Shown one piece after another: positions 43,639 to 52,933 of a stretch of DNA of 64,000 nucleotides. The notes under the pieces were generated by a model. The model saw only the letters and a list, made by a program, of their open reading frames with translations. It ran no database searches and was not told the origin of the DNA. Source of the DNA: Caloranaerobacter ferrireducens (lineage in GTDB: Bacteria; Bacillota; Clostridia; Tissierellales; Thermohalobacteraceae). The stretch is taken from NCBI RefSeq assembly GCF_001730685.1, contig NZ_MDJR01000001.1, forward strand, positions 186,001 to 250,000, written 5' to 3'. Both the position numbers and the translations under genes were made by a program. How positions within the stretch are numbered: the stretch's first letter is position 1; each line of letters starts with the position of its first letter.

Positions 43639-44952
43639 ATGAATGCAGTAGTTAGCTACATTAAGGATGTTAAGAACTCATCAAAAAATGCTAAATTGTT
43701 CATACTGACAAATGTGTTATTCGCTATCCTAATGGGAGCGACTTGGACTGGACTAGGTATAGTAATTGAAAAAACTTTTAATCCTAAAGTATTAGGAACT
43801 GCATTTGCGATGCATACATTGGGTATGGCAGTATCAGCTGTTCCAGTAGGTAGAGGAGCTAACAAATTTGGATATAAACCTGTATTAATGGCGGGTACAG
43901 TTGTAGGAGCTGCATGTCTTGTTTTAAATGGATTTATTCCAAACGTTTTACTACTTTATGTTATCAATTTTATATTTGGATTATCTCAAGGTGTTTACGA
44001 GGTACTTCCTGCACCATGCATAAATGCTAATACAAATGAAAAAGAGAGATCATCAGTAATGGCAGTTATGTTCGGGTTATATTGGTTAGCAGTTGTAATA
44101 ATAACTAAAACTTCAGGAAACTTTATTTCAATCTTCCAAGCGAAGATGGGAGTAAGTGAATTAGTTGCATATAAATATTATACTTTTATTGCTGCAGGAG
44201 TTGGGTTACTAGGAATTTTCCCTATTATGGCAATGGATGAAGTTGATAAAGATGAGAGATTAAATGTAGAAAAGAAAGAATCAACTTTACTTCAAGATTT
44301 AAAAGTAGTTGCTAATAAAGAAGTAATGTTATATTTAGTATATATGGGATTAATAGGTCTTGGAGCAGGATTATTCTGTCCATTCTTTGCTAATTTCTTT
44401 AAAAATGGATTAAACTTAGATCCTACTGTTGTTGGTAATATACTTTCAGTTCAATATTTTGCAATGGTTATTGGAATGTTTATTTGTCCATTATTGGTTA
44501 AGAGGTTAGGCTCTGTTGTAACATTAGGAGCAGCATCATTAGCATCAGTACCTTTTATGTTAATTATTGTTAATTCAGATCAATTCGGTTCTGCAATGAT
44601 ACCAGTATTAACAGCTGCTTTCTTCATGAGATCAGGTCTTATGAATTTAGCTATGCCGGTTATGTATAGTTTACCTTTAGAATTTGTTGAAAAAGAAAAA
44701 AGAGCTCCGCTTGCAGGAATAATATCATTATTTAGTTCAGGAACTCGTGCATTATCTTCATTTATTGCAGGTTATATAATGGCTATACCAGCTTTTAATG
44801 TTGGTAAATACCTATTAGATGGATATAGAATTCCTTACTATGTTGCAGGAATTTTATATACAATAGCTACAATAATATTGCTAAAAACTTATGTTAAAAA
44901 ATATAACAAAATTAATAAAGATGTAAAACAAGAAAGTGAAATGGCTGCTTAA
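43639..44952 (+). CDS. MFS transporter
   Basis: 437 residues, 12 membrane segments, with motif A degenerate as GRGANKFGYKPVL and PAPCINANTNEKERSSVMA in the loop after TM4. Its own promoter follows the thiamine operon, so it is not necessarily linked. I do not recognise the substrate; thiamine or precursor uptake is only a guess from location. TAGGAGG site, terminator after the gene. Confidence 0.75.
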   Translation: MNAVVSYIKDVKNSSKNAKLFILTNVLFAILMGATWTGLGIVIEKTFNPKVLGTAFAMHTLGMAVSAVPVGRGANKFGYKPVLMAGTVVGAACLVLNGFIPNVLLLYVINFIFGLSQGVYEVLPAPCINANTNEKERSSVMAVMFGLYWLAVVIITKTSGNFISIFQAKMGVSELVAYKYYTFIAAGVGLLGIFPIMAMDEVDKDERLNVEKKESTLLQDLKVVANKEVMLYLVYMGLIGLGAGLFCPFFANFFKNGLNLDPTVVGNILSVQYFAMVIGMFICPLLVKRLGSVVTLGAASLASVPFMLIIVNSDQFGSAMIPVLTAAFFMRSGLMNLAMPVMYSLPLEFVEKEKRAPLAGIISLFSSGTRALSSFIAGYIMAIPAFNVGKYLLDGYRIPYYVAGILYTIATIILLKTYVKKYNKINKDVKQESEMAA

Positions 44953-44959
44953 TAAAATG

Positions 44960-44997
44960 AGGCGTGAGTTAAAACAGACTCATGCCTACTTTTTTTT
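44960..44997 (+). terminator. Rho-independent terminator of the MFS gene
   Basis: AGGCGTGAGT / ACTCATGCCT and a seven- or eight-T run. The 3' end of the minus-strand gene at 44969 runs through it. Confidence 0.85.
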
Positions 44998-45190
44998 CTA
45001 AGATATTTGTACTTTGAAAATAATTTTGATAATTAACTGTTGCTATTATTGTTGTAAAGCAAAATATTACTATAATAGTCAGTATTAAAAGGTTATATTT
45101 GTATTTTTCTTTTTTTCTATATATTTTGTTTTTATTGTGTTTAAGTATGATTCTTCTTTTACCTTCTTCAAAATCAATTACCTTTCCCAT
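44969..45190 (-). CDS. Small single-pass membrane protein
   Basis: 73 residues: a basic N-terminal region (KVIDFEEGKRRIILKH, KIYRKKEKYKYN), one membrane helix (about 32-52) and a short outer tail. ATG at 45190 has AAAGGGG at good spacing; an ATG 6 bases earlier is too close. Topology resembles small septum or sporulation proteins, but I do not recognise a family. Its last codons are the complement of the MFS terminator stem, so the two convergent genes overlap. Confidence 0.5.
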   Translation of the reverse strand: MGKVIDFEEGKRRIILKHNKNKIYRKKEKYKYNLLILTIIVIFCFTTIIATVNYQNYFQSTNILEKKVGMSLF

Positions 45191-45439
45191 TGTCATAACC
45201 CCTTTTAAGTCTTTCTTTATAAAAATTATACAATAGAAAACAATTAAAATAAATCAAAAAAAATACAAAAATTCAGAAAATATCAGATTGATTTTTGTAA
45301 AAATTCTATTTTATATGGTGTTATTTCTGCTTGTATGTTAAGTTATGATAAAAATCTATGTAGTACCAAAACTACTATGTTCCATAAAATATATTATGAA
45401 GAATTTAATTATGAGAAAAAATTAAAAGGGAGAGGGAAA

Positions 45440-46552
45440 ATGGATTCTATAACTGTTAATAAAGGGATTAAAAGGGATGTAGATAAATCCAATGCTAAAA
45501 TAAATATAAGTGTTATAAAATCTGAAAAGCCAGAAATTACAATTGTTTTTCCACCAGTATTGGATTGGTATTTGCTATATCAAAGACCACAGCAACTTGC
45601 TACTGCATTTTCTAAAATAGATAATGTAAGATGTATTTATATATCAAATGAAATGTATAAAAAATTGAATGAACCTATATTGAAAGTAAATGATGATTTG
45701 TTTGTAGTTAGAGTCAATACAGATTATAGTCAATTAGTAAAAGGTAAGAAAGTGCTATGGTTTTCATATCCTAAACATTATAAATATTCTAGAACAGGTT
45801 TTGATTTTGTTGTATTTGATGGTGTTGATATGCCAGTTGATGAGTTTTCACTTTGGGCTGTAGATTTGCAAAAAGCTATTGATTGTGCAAATATAATAGC
45901 TTGTACTGCCGAATTGCTATATAAACTTTATAAAAAATACAACAAACCTGTTTTTATGTGTGCAAATGCAGCAGATTACGAGCATTTTAAAATTGCTCAA
46001 AAAAAACTACCTAAGCCAAAAGACTTTCCAATGATAAATTCAAATGAAAAAGTAATAGGTTTTTATGGGGCTTTAGCATCCTGGTTAGATTATAAGCTTA
46101 TAAGTAAAATAGCAGATAGATATAAAGTTATTCTTATAGGAAAAAACAGATATTATAAAAAAATTATAGAACATCCAAATTTAACGATTTTAGAACATAA
46201 AGATTATTCTCAGCTTCCATATTATTTATCGAATTTTGATTTAGCAATGATACCATTTAAGTTAACAAATATGATTAAGGGATGTGATCCAATAAAATAT
46301 TATGAATTTATTTCTGCTGGAAAACCTGTTATATCTACTGAAATTTATGAGATAAAGAGGAAATATAGTAATATAACATATTTTATGAACTACTATAATT
46401 GCTATCAAATAATAGAAAGAGCTATAATAGAAGATTGCTCATCAAAAAGATTAGAAAGGATAAGAGTAGCAAAAGAGAATACTTGGAATACAAGAGCAAA
46501 AAAAGCATATGATGAAATTATTAAGTATTTGTTTAAAATCGATAATTATTAG
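45440..46552 (+). CDS. GT4-like glycosyltransferase, TuaH-like
   Basis: 370 residues from ATG 45440 (GGGAGAGGG; in-frame starts upstream have no site). The N-terminal FPPVLDWYLLYQRPQQLA is the TuaH-type pattern 'WxxxxQRPQ', and the C-terminal half has IGFYGAL, MIPFK and KYYEFISAGKPVISTE for nucleotide-sugar binding. Cytosolic GT-B enzyme, probably decorating a cell-surface polymer or spore coat. Upstream gene is convergent, downstream is an MFS gene 94 bases away. Confidence 0.75.
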   Translation: MDSITVNKGIKRDVDKSNAKINISVIKSEKPEITIVFPPVLDWYLLYQRPQQLATAFSKIDNVRCIYISNEMYKKLNEPILKVNDDLFVVRVNTDYSQLVKGKKVLWFSYPKHYKYSRTGFDFVVFDGVDMPVDEFSLWAVDLQKAIDCANIIACTAELLYKLYKKYNKPVFMCANAADYEHFKIAQKKLPKPKDFPMINSNEKVIGFYGALASWLDYKLISKIADRYKVILIGKNRYYKKIIEHPNLTILEHKDYSQLPYYLSNFDLAMIPFKLTNMIKGCDPIKYYEFISAGKPVISTEIYEIKRKYSNITYFMNYYNCYQIIERAIIEDCSSKRLERIRVAKENTWNTRAKKAYDEIIKYLFKIDNY

Positions 46553-46646
46553 AGGAAAAAGAATAATTTCGTTGAAATAATAATAATAATCATTAAATGA
46601 CTTTTAGCTGATATTTTGCTGATATATTGATAAGGAGGTTGTAGTT

Positions 46647-47918
46647 ATGCAAAATGTTTATGCTGAAATAAAAAAAGATAAACAAATCTGGAAATTTTGT
46701 TTTTATGGTTTTTTGAAGAACCTGAAGTTTTTTGAACCATACCTATATATATACTTATTAGCTAATGGATTAAGTTTATTTAAAGTAGGAGTTTTATTTG
46801 CAATAAGAGAAATAGTGACTTATATTTTTGAAGTTCCATCAGGTATTTTTGCAGATAGTTATGGTAAAAAGACAGAATTACTAATATGTTTTACATTTTA
46901 TATTATATCTTTTATATTTTTCTTTTTAAGCACCAATTATATGGTTATAATTATAGCTATGATATTTTTTGGTTTAGGGGAAGCATTTAGATCAGGTACA
47001 CATAAGGCTATGATATATTCATATTTAGAGCAAAAAGGATGGTTTTCTTATAAAGGTTTTGTATACGGAAGAACTCGTTCATTTTCACTTTTAGGTTCAT
47101 CAATTTCAGCTTTTTTATCTATAATTTTTGTTTTAAAATTACCAGCAATGAGATGGATTTTTCTTATTTGTATTTTACCTTATATTTTAGATTTCCTATT
47201 AATCTTAAGTTATCCTAACGATCTGAATGAAAAGAATGAAAGTGATTTAAGTATTAAAAAGTTTTTTGTTAACAGTTTTATAAAACTTAAAAGTATATTT
47301 AATAATGAAATGCTAGTAAAAGTCTTGCTCAGTTCGTCATTATACGATGGAATTTTTAAAACTATAAAAGATTATATACAACCAATTTTACAGACTACTA
47401 TATTATTAATGGGAGCTTCATATATTACAACTTTAGATTCAGATAGTCAAATAAAAGTAATTTTGGGTATTACGTATGGAATATTCTATATATTTAGTTC
47501 TATGGCTTCGAGAAACATATATAGATTAAATAAATATTTACCTTCAAATAAACTTATGCAGATTTCATTTGATATTATGGGTATGTTATCTATAGCGTTG
47601 TATTTTACAATTAAATTTAAATTGATATACTTAGTAGTAGGATTATATTTCATTTTATATGTATTAAAAGATGGACGAAGACCATTAGTTGTTGATGTAT
47701 GTGGAGACTATATGAATAAAGATGAAAGAGCAACTGTTATGTCGATAGATAGTCAATTGAAATCTCTATTTGTTGTTGTTTTAGCACCATTATTTGGATT
47801 TATAGCTGATAAGTTTTCAATTCAGGTTTTATTTCTCATAATAGGAATAAGTATGTTAGTAATTAATAGATTGTTAAGTCTTGCTGGTGATTCGAAATAT
47901 AGGTCGACTAATTCTTAA
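46647..47918 (+). CDS. MFS transporter
   Basis: 423 residues, about 12 membrane segments; motif A GIFADSYGKKTELL preceded by FEVPS (64-77), then GLGEAFRSGTHKAMIYSYL after TM4. Same subfamily as the 14667 gene. Efflux is the family norm, substrate unknown. AAGGAGG site, terminator after the gene. Confidence 0.75.
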   Translation: MQNVYAEIKKDKQIWKFCFYGFLKNLKFFEPYLYIYLLANGLSLFKVGVLFAIREIVTYIFEVPSGIFADSYGKKTELLICFTFYIISFIFFFLSTNYMVIIIAMIFFGLGEAFRSGTHKAMIYSYLEQKGWFSYKGFVYGRTRSFSLLGSSISAFLSIIFVLKLPAMRWIFLICILPYILDFLLILSYPNDLNEKNESDLSIKKFFVNSFIKLKSIFNNEMLVKVLLSSSLYDGIFKTIKDYIQPILQTTILLMGASYITTLDSDSQIKVILGITYGIFYIFSSMASRNIYRLNKYLPSNKLMQISFDIMGMLSIALYFTIKFKLIYLVVGLYFILYVLKDGRRPLVVDVCGDYMNKDERATVMSIDSQLKSLFVVVLAPLFGFIADKFSIQVLFLIIGISMLVINRLLSLAGDSKYRSTNS

Positions 47919-47956
47919 AGACAAATAAAACAAAAAATATTAAAAATTCAATGGTA

Positions 47957-47980
47957 AAATGGCCTTAGGCCATTTTTTTG
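47957..47980 (+). terminator. Rho-independent terminator
   Basis: AAAATGGCC / GGCCATTTT with a 3-base loop and T-run. Confidence 0.85.
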
Positions 47981-48100
47981 TATAAAAATAAAATAATTAC
48001 ACATATTAACAATTGTATTCAAGATTGATTTGTTAAAAAAATAACTTTCGAAAAGTTAATACAGGAAAACGTTACAAATTAGAGGATTTACGCATTCTAT

Positions 48101-48153
48101 TATTTTCAGAAAAGTAAAAAACGTTTGAAAATTGTCGATATTTGTCTTATAAT
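48101..48153 (+). promoter_or_regulatory. Promoter and CodY-box-like site of the NSS transporter
   Basis: TTGAAA (48125-48130), 17-bp spacer, perfect TATAAT (48148-48153). TATTTTCAGAAAAGT at 48101-48115 matches 13 of 15 positions of the CodY consensus AATTTTCWGAAAATT and lies 9 bases upstream of the -35 box. Nutrient control by CodY is inference. Confidence 0.6.
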
Positions 48154-48193
48154 ATAACTAACAGTTGAACTAAAACTTGGAGGGAGGATTTTT

Positions 48194-49771
48194 ATGGCAA
48201 ACAACAGGGAAAATTGGGGATCGAAGATAGGTCTGATACTAGCAATGGCTGGTAACGCTATCGGTTTAGGTAACTTCTGGAGATTCCCGTATCAGGCTGC
48301 CAGCAATGGTGGTGGTGCATTCTTAATTCCGTATTTTGCAGCACTTATAATGATTGGTGTTCCAGTAATGCTTGTTGAATGGAATCTTGGACGTTATGGT
48401 GGTAAATATGGTCATGGTACATTAGGTCCTATGGTGTATTTACAAGCTAGAGAAGGAACAAATCCAAGAAATGCAGCAATAATAGGTGCTTTATCAGGGG
48501 CATTAGCTTTTGCTGTTACATTGTTAGTTAACTCATATTACAATCAAATAATTGGTTGGACTTTAGGTTACAGTTACCTTTCAGTAACTGGCGGTTATAT
48601 GGATGCTGCAAAATCGACTGGTGAAATTTTCGTAAACTATATTCAAAGTCCAAAAGTATTTATATTCTGGATATTAGCTTTATTAGGTCTTGCATTAGCA
48701 GTTACAAGGGGTGTTCAAAAAGGTATTGAGAGTTGGGCAAAATTAATGATGCCTGTGTTATATGTATTCGGAATTATATTAGCAATAAGGGCTTTAACTT
48801 TAGGAAGTCCTGTTAATCCTGATTGGTCTTCATTAAAAGGTTTAAATTATATTTGGAATCCAGATTTCTCAAAACTTAATTGGACAGCTGCATTAGCTGC
48901 TGCAGGACAAATATTCTTTACATTATCAATTGGTATGGGTATTATAGCAAACTACGCTTCATATTTGAAACCTGATGATGATGTTGTAGTTTCATCATTA
49001 GCGACTATTTCATTAAATGAGTTTGCAGAAATTATTTTAGGTGGTACTGCTGTTATACCTATAGCATATGCATTTTTAGGACCTGAAGGAGTAGGAGCAG
49101 GTGTAGGATTATCATTTATTGCTCTACCAAACGTATTTAGATCAATGGCTGGAGGTCAGATATTTGGTGCATTATGGTTCTTACTATTATTCTTTGCTGG
49201 TTTTACTTCAGCAATAGCTATGTTCAACTATTTAACTGCATTAGTTGAAGAAGATTTGAAAATTGAAAGATCTAAAGCTGCATGGATTATTTTCTTTGGA
49301 TATATAATTGTTGGATTACCAGTAGGGCTTGAACCAATTTTAACTAAAACTGCAGATCTTATGTATTTAACTGAAGTAGATAACTGGGTAGGTTCATATC
49401 TACTATTAGTTCTAGGTTTAATTGAGGTAATAGTAGCTGGTTGGTTAATGAGAGAAAGAGCTTTAGAAGAATTAAATAGAGGCGGTATATGGAAAGTTCC
49501 AACATGGTTCTTCAATTTATTTGTTAGAATAATAGCTCCAGTTACAGTTGCTGTACTTCTATTCTTCTCAACAAAAGATTATTTCAAAGCTGGATATTTC
49601 AAATTGATACCATCTTTTGTTGCTGATAAACCTCAATTAATACCATGGGTTGTAGGTGGTAGAATAGTTGTAATTGTTGTACTAATAGCTGGATTTATAC
49701 AGTCATATATTTCAATTAAGAATAAATACGGTAGTGAGTTAGCAGAAGGTAAGATATTGATCCGTTCATAA
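48194..49771 (+). CDS. Sodium-dependent amino-acid transporter (NSS family)
   Basis: 525 residues, 12 membrane segments. WGSKIGLILAMAGNAIGLGNFWRFPY is the NSS TM1 sodium/substrate region; FFTLSIGMG is in TM6 and FAGFTSAIAMFN in TM8. Longer than LeuT-type 11-12 TM members by about 60 residues. Imports an amino acid with sodium; Met or Ala is likely because a MetS-type subunit gene follows 14 bases after it. Confidence 0.88.
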   Translation: MANNRENWGSKIGLILAMAGNAIGLGNFWRFPYQAASNGGGAFLIPYFAALIMIGVPVMLVEWNLGRYGGKYGHGTLGPMVYLQAREGTNPRNAAIIGALSGALAFAVTLLVNSYYNQIIGWTLGYSYLSVTGGYMDAAKSTGEIFVNYIQSPKVFIFWILALLGLALAVTRGVQKGIESWAKLMMPVLYVFGIILAIRALTLGSPVNPDWSSLKGLNYIWNPDFSKLNWTAALAAAGQIFFTLSIGMGIIANYASYLKPDDDVVVSSLATISLNEFAEIILGGTAVIPIAYAFLGPEGVGAGVGLSFIALPNVFRSMAGGQIFGALWFLLLFFAGFTSAIAMFNYLTALVEEDLKIERSKAAWIIFFGYIIVGLPVGLEPILTKTADLMYLTEVDNWVGSYLLLVLGLIEVIVAGWLMRERALEELNRGGIWKVPTWFFNLFVRIIAPVTVAVLLFFSTKDYFKAGYFKLIPSFVADKPQLIPWVVGGRIVVIVVLIAGFIQSYISIKNKYGSELAEGKILIRS

Positions 49772-49785
49772 GGAGGAATGTTATT

Positions 49786-49887
49786 ATGACTGGTGCTGCT
49801 TTAGGTTTTATGATTACTGCATGGACTATTATATTGGTTTCCATGTTTGTAACAATAAGACCATTACTAAAAGGTGAAAAGAAATAA
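49786..49887 (+). CDS. Small subunit of the NSS transporter (MetS-like)
   Basis: 33 residues: MTGAALGFMITAWTIILVS, one membrane helix, then VTIRPLLKGEKK basic tail. This is the pattern of MetS, the tiny subunit needed by the methionine/alanine NSS transporter MetP. Perfect AGGAGG site, 14 bases after the NSS stop, followed by a terminator. Confidence 0.8.
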   Translation: MTGAALGFMITAWTIILVSMFVTIRPLLKGEKK

Positions 49888-49888
49888 A

Positions 49889-49918
49889 AAAAATCCCCAT
49901 CAAATGATGGGGATTTTT
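49889..49918 (+). terminator. Rho-independent terminator
   Basis: AATCCCCATCA / TGATGGGGATT, 2-4 base loop, T-run. Confidence 0.9.
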
Positions 49919-50040
49919 GCCCTAAATGAGATATAATATATTTAGGTAATGTCAAAAGTTTTATAAAAACTTAGGCTTTTAGTCTTTTAATTAGACGAAT
50001 AGCGAATGACTAAAGACCATAACTACATAGAGGTGATTTA

Positions 50041-50736
50041 ATGAATACAATAGAAATAATAAAAGTTTTGGAACAATTATCTACAAAAATAGAAAAAACA
50101 AACTTAATAAATGAAAAGAAAAAAGAAAAATATCTTCAAAACGTAAAGAGTTTGATTAATGAGTATAAAGATATTGAAGTATCCGATAATTTAGAAAATG
50201 TTTATACTTCATTAGTAAAAAAAGGCAAGGAGTTATTGAAAGAATTTAGAGTAAATGCAGATTCTAAAGAATTAAATGGTAAGTTAAGTTATTACATAAG
50301 GTATTTAAAAGCAGCTAAAGCAGATTTTACTGGGGATACTGATTACATAAACAAGTATTTTAGAGTATATTTATTTACATCTGTTTTATTTCTAGCATTA
50401 TCACCACAATATTTTGGTTTTGTTTTGCCAGCAGTGTTTTTTATACCTATTTTCTTAGGGGTTAGAGGAATAAAAAACAGGTCGTTAACTGGGTTTAATT
50501 TAAGTTTAACAGTAATACCAGTATCTATAATGACATCTTTTATATGGATAAGATATGGATTTTTTGTACTGTTAAATTATAAAGAAGCTGTGAATCAGAC
50601 TTTAAATTATACTGGCTTATCTCCTACTTTGGCAACTTTATTGACTGTTGTACCTCCTGTTTTAGCAGTTATACTATTAATTCTAGTATTTATTCAATCA
50701 TATAGAGCAATAAAAGCTAAAGATTTATTTGTATAG
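50041..50736 (+). CDS. Membrane protein of unknown function
   Basis: 231 residues. The N-terminal half (1-105) is charged and helical, probably coiled coil (KKKEKYLQNVKSLINEYKD), the C-terminal half has four membrane segments (about 108-125, 127-143, 155-175, 193-217). No family recognised. GAGGTG site at good spacing. It may be a small accessory membrane protein; its neighbours give no clue. Confidence 0.6.
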   Translation: MNTIEIIKVLEQLSTKIEKTNLINEKKKEKYLQNVKSLINEYKDIEVSDNLENVYTSLVKKGKELLKEFRVNADSKELNGKLSYYIRYLKAAKADFTGDTDYINKYFRVYLFTSVLFLALSPQYFGFVLPAVFFIPIFLGVRGIKNRSLTGFNLSLTVIPVSIMTSFIWIRYGFFVLLNYKEAVNQTLNYTGLSPTLATLLTVVPPVLAVILLILVFIQSYRAIKAKDLFV

Positions 50737-50776
50737 AAAATTGAAATAATTACGAAAAAACTTAATTTTAGAACTT

Positions 50777-50849
50777 CAGATGCAGCTATTGCAACATATA
50801 TCGAAATATCGTAATATATGGATATATCAATAAAACGATACTGCATCTG
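50777..50849 (+). promoter_or_regulatory. Hairpin with nested ATATC/GATAT repeats before the Fe-S membrane protein
   Basis: CAGATGCAG (50777-50785) pairs with CTGCATCTG (50841-50849), the right arm ending next to the GGAGGTG site of the next gene. Inside are ATATATC / GATATAT and ATATCG repeats of the kind bound by dimeric repressors such as ArsR-type proteins. May be an RNA switch, an operator cluster or a terminator-like fold; no T-run. Confidence 0.45.
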
Positions 50850-50861
50850 GAGGTGTTTGAC

Positions 50862-51362
50862 ATGAAGAGTAAATCACATATGAGTTGGTCATGGATTATT
50901 ATGATTACATTTTTAGTATTATCAATTTTAGATGTGAGGTTTGGAGTTTTCGGTTTTGCTTGTATGGGAGCACCGCTTTATCATGCACTTAGAGGAAGAG
51001 GTAAGATACACTGTGTAAAATACTGCCCTAGAGGTTCATTATTAGGTAAATTTTTAGAAAATATAAGTCTAAAGAATAACCTTCCAAAAGGAATGACTAC
51101 AAAGACTTTTAAAAATATATTGTTATTTGCTATGATAACAGTATTTAGTTTCTCTCTATACCATGCAGGCTTTAATTTTAAGAGAATAGCATTCAGTGTA
51201 TTTAGGTTTATGAGTATTTCTTTAATTTTAGGGATTATAATGGGAGTAATCTATAAACCTAGAAGCTGGTGCGTGGTATGTCCTATGGGACATGCTACTG
51301 GAATGATAAGAGATGCACAAAATAATATCAATAGAAAAAAATTAAAAGAAATAGAGTGCTAA
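50862..51362 (+). CDS. Fer4_5-type Fe-S membrane protein (NapH/CcoG-like core)
   Basis: 166 residues from ATG 50862 (GGAGGTG site; an upstream GTG lies in it). Membrane segments at about 8-28, 85-100 and 112-130; HCVKYCPRGS and WCVVCPMGH are paired CxxCP-type motifs of the Fer4_5 family, with FACMG adding another Cys. Shorter than NapH or RdxA; no soluble ferredoxin domain. Likely an inner-membrane electron-transfer protein or regulator-linked thiol protein; partner unknown. Confidence 0.7.
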   Translation: MKSKSHMSWSWIIMITFLVLSILDVRFGVFGFACMGAPLYHALRGRGKIHCVKYCPRGSLLGKFLENISLKNNLPKGMTTKTFKNILLFAMITVFSFSLYHAGFNFKRIAFSVFRFMSISLILGIIMGVIYKPRSWCVVCPMGHATGMIRDAQNNINRKKLKEIEC

Positions 51363-51382
51363 TTGGCACTCTATTTTTTTCT
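51352..51382 (+). terminator. Rho-independent terminator
   Basis: AGAGTGC / GCACTCT with a 5-base loop and T-run; overlaps the stop codon of the Fe-S protein gene. Confidence 0.85.
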
Positions 51383-51456
51383 GAAAAAAGGATATTTTTA
51401 GTCGAAGTATAATTATATTATGTAGGAAGAAAATATAATGAGGAGGGCTGTTTTTT

Positions 51457-52914
51457 ATGAATTACGTTTTAAACAATTTAGAGCCTAAAGCTGTGTTTAA
51501 ATATTTTGAAGAAATATCTAGAATTCCTAGAGGTTCAGGAAACGAAAGGGAAATTAGCGATTATCTTGTTTCTTTTGCTAAAAAGAATAATTTAGAAGTT
51601 ATACAAGATGATGCACTAAATGTTATAATTAAAAAGTGTGGAACTTCAGGATATGAAAATTCACCAACTGTTATTTTGCAAGGTCACATGGATATGGTAT
51701 GTGAAAAAGACAAAGAAATTGAGCATGATTTTGAAAAAGATCCTTTAAAATTAAGAATTGACGGTGATTTTGTAAGAGCAACTGGTACAACATTAGGTGC
51801 AGACAATGGGATAGCAATAGCTTATTGTCTAGCAATATTAGAGTCAAAAGAAATACCTCATCCACCACTTGAAGTTGTTTTTACTACTGAAGAGGAAACT
51901 GGTATGGGTGGAGCTTCAGCTTTAAATCCTTCAATTTTAAAGGGAAAAATACTTATAAATATCGATTCAGAAGAAGAAGGCAAACTTTTAGTAAGTTGTG
52001 CAGGTGGAGTCAGAACAAGAGTTATACTTCCTATAGTTAAAATGCAAGTTGATGAAAAATTAAACGCTTATAGAATCAAGATTAAAGGACTAAAAGGCGG
52101 CCATTCGGGTATGGAAATTGATAAAGGTAGAGGAAATGCTAACAAGCTTATGGGAAGAGTATTAAAGGATATACAGAAAACACTAAGCTTTTATTTAGCA
52201 AATATTAGTGGTGGAGCTAAAATGAATGCAATTCCTAGAGAAGCTGAGGCTGTTATATTAATTGATCCAGAAAATGAGCAAAAATTAAATGAAAAAATTA
52301 AGTGTTGGAATGAAACATTGAGGAATGAATTTAAATCTACTGATCCAGATGTAAATGTGGAGCTTGAAAAATTAAATGATAATATTGATAGTGTATTTTC
52401 AATTGAAACAACAGAAAAAGTAGTAGATTTATTGGTTATGATACCAAATGGTATACAAACTATGAGTATGGAAATACAAGGTTTAGTTCAAAGTTCAACT
52501 AACCTTGGAGTAGTAGCTGTTAAGGATAATGAAGTAGTATTTGAAAGTGCAGTTAGAAGTTCAGTAAGAAGTTTAAAATATGATATAGTATCTCAAACAG
52601 AAACAGTGGCAAAAGCTATAGGAGCTAAGCTTATTACAGAGTCTGACTATCCTGAATGGCAGTATAATCCTAACTCATATATTCGTAAAGTATTTGTTAA
52701 AGTATATAGGGATTTATATGGGAAAGAGCCTGAAATTACTGCAATACACGCAGGTTTAGAATGTGGACTTTTTAAAGAAAAGTTAGGAGATATTGATATG
52801 ATTTCTTTTGGACCTAATATGTATGATGTTCATACGCCAAATGAACATTTAAGCATATCTTCGACTAAGAGAACATGGGATTACTTGTTAGCAGTATTAA
52901 AAGAAATAAAATAA
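51457..52914 (+). CDS. pepD: Aminoacyl-histidine dipeptidase (PepD, M20C)
   Basis: 485 residues. GHMDMVCEK (His77, Asp79), GADNGIA, EEETGMGGA and HAGLECG are the two-zinc and catalytic residues of PepD. A lid domain (about 205-380) gives dimerisation. Cleaves Xaa-His and other dipeptides in the cytosol. GAGGAGGG site. The first of two peptidases in a short array with a DUF1292 gene between. Confidence 0.92.
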   Translation: MNYVLNNLEPKAVFKYFEEISRIPRGSGNEREISDYLVSFAKKNNLEVIQDDALNVIIKKCGTSGYENSPTVILQGHMDMVCEKDKEIEHDFEKDPLKLRIDGDFVRATGTTLGADNGIAIAYCLAILESKEIPHPPLEVVFTTEEETGMGGASALNPSILKGKILINIDSEEEGKLLVSCAGGVRTRVILPIVKMQVDEKLNAYRIKIKGLKGGHSGMEIDKGRGNANKLMGRVLKDIQKTLSFYLANISGGAKMNAIPREAEAVILIDPENEQKLNEKIKCWNETLRNEFKSTDPDVNVELEKLNDNIDSVFSIETTEKVVDLLVMIPNGIQTMSMEIQGLVQSSTNLGVVAVKDNEVVFESAVRSSVRSLKYDIVSQTETVAKAIGAKLITESDYPEWQYNPNSYIRKVFVKVYRDLYGKEPEITAIHAGLECGLFKEKLGDIDMISFGPNMYDVHTPNEHLSISSTKRTWDYLLAVLKEIK

Positions 52915-52933
52915 AAGATAAAGGAGAATGAAA

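Noticed and set aside
43639-44952. Assignment of the MFS gene as a thiamine transporter
   Set aside because: It has its own promoter and no TPP riboswitch of its own; location alone is not enough.
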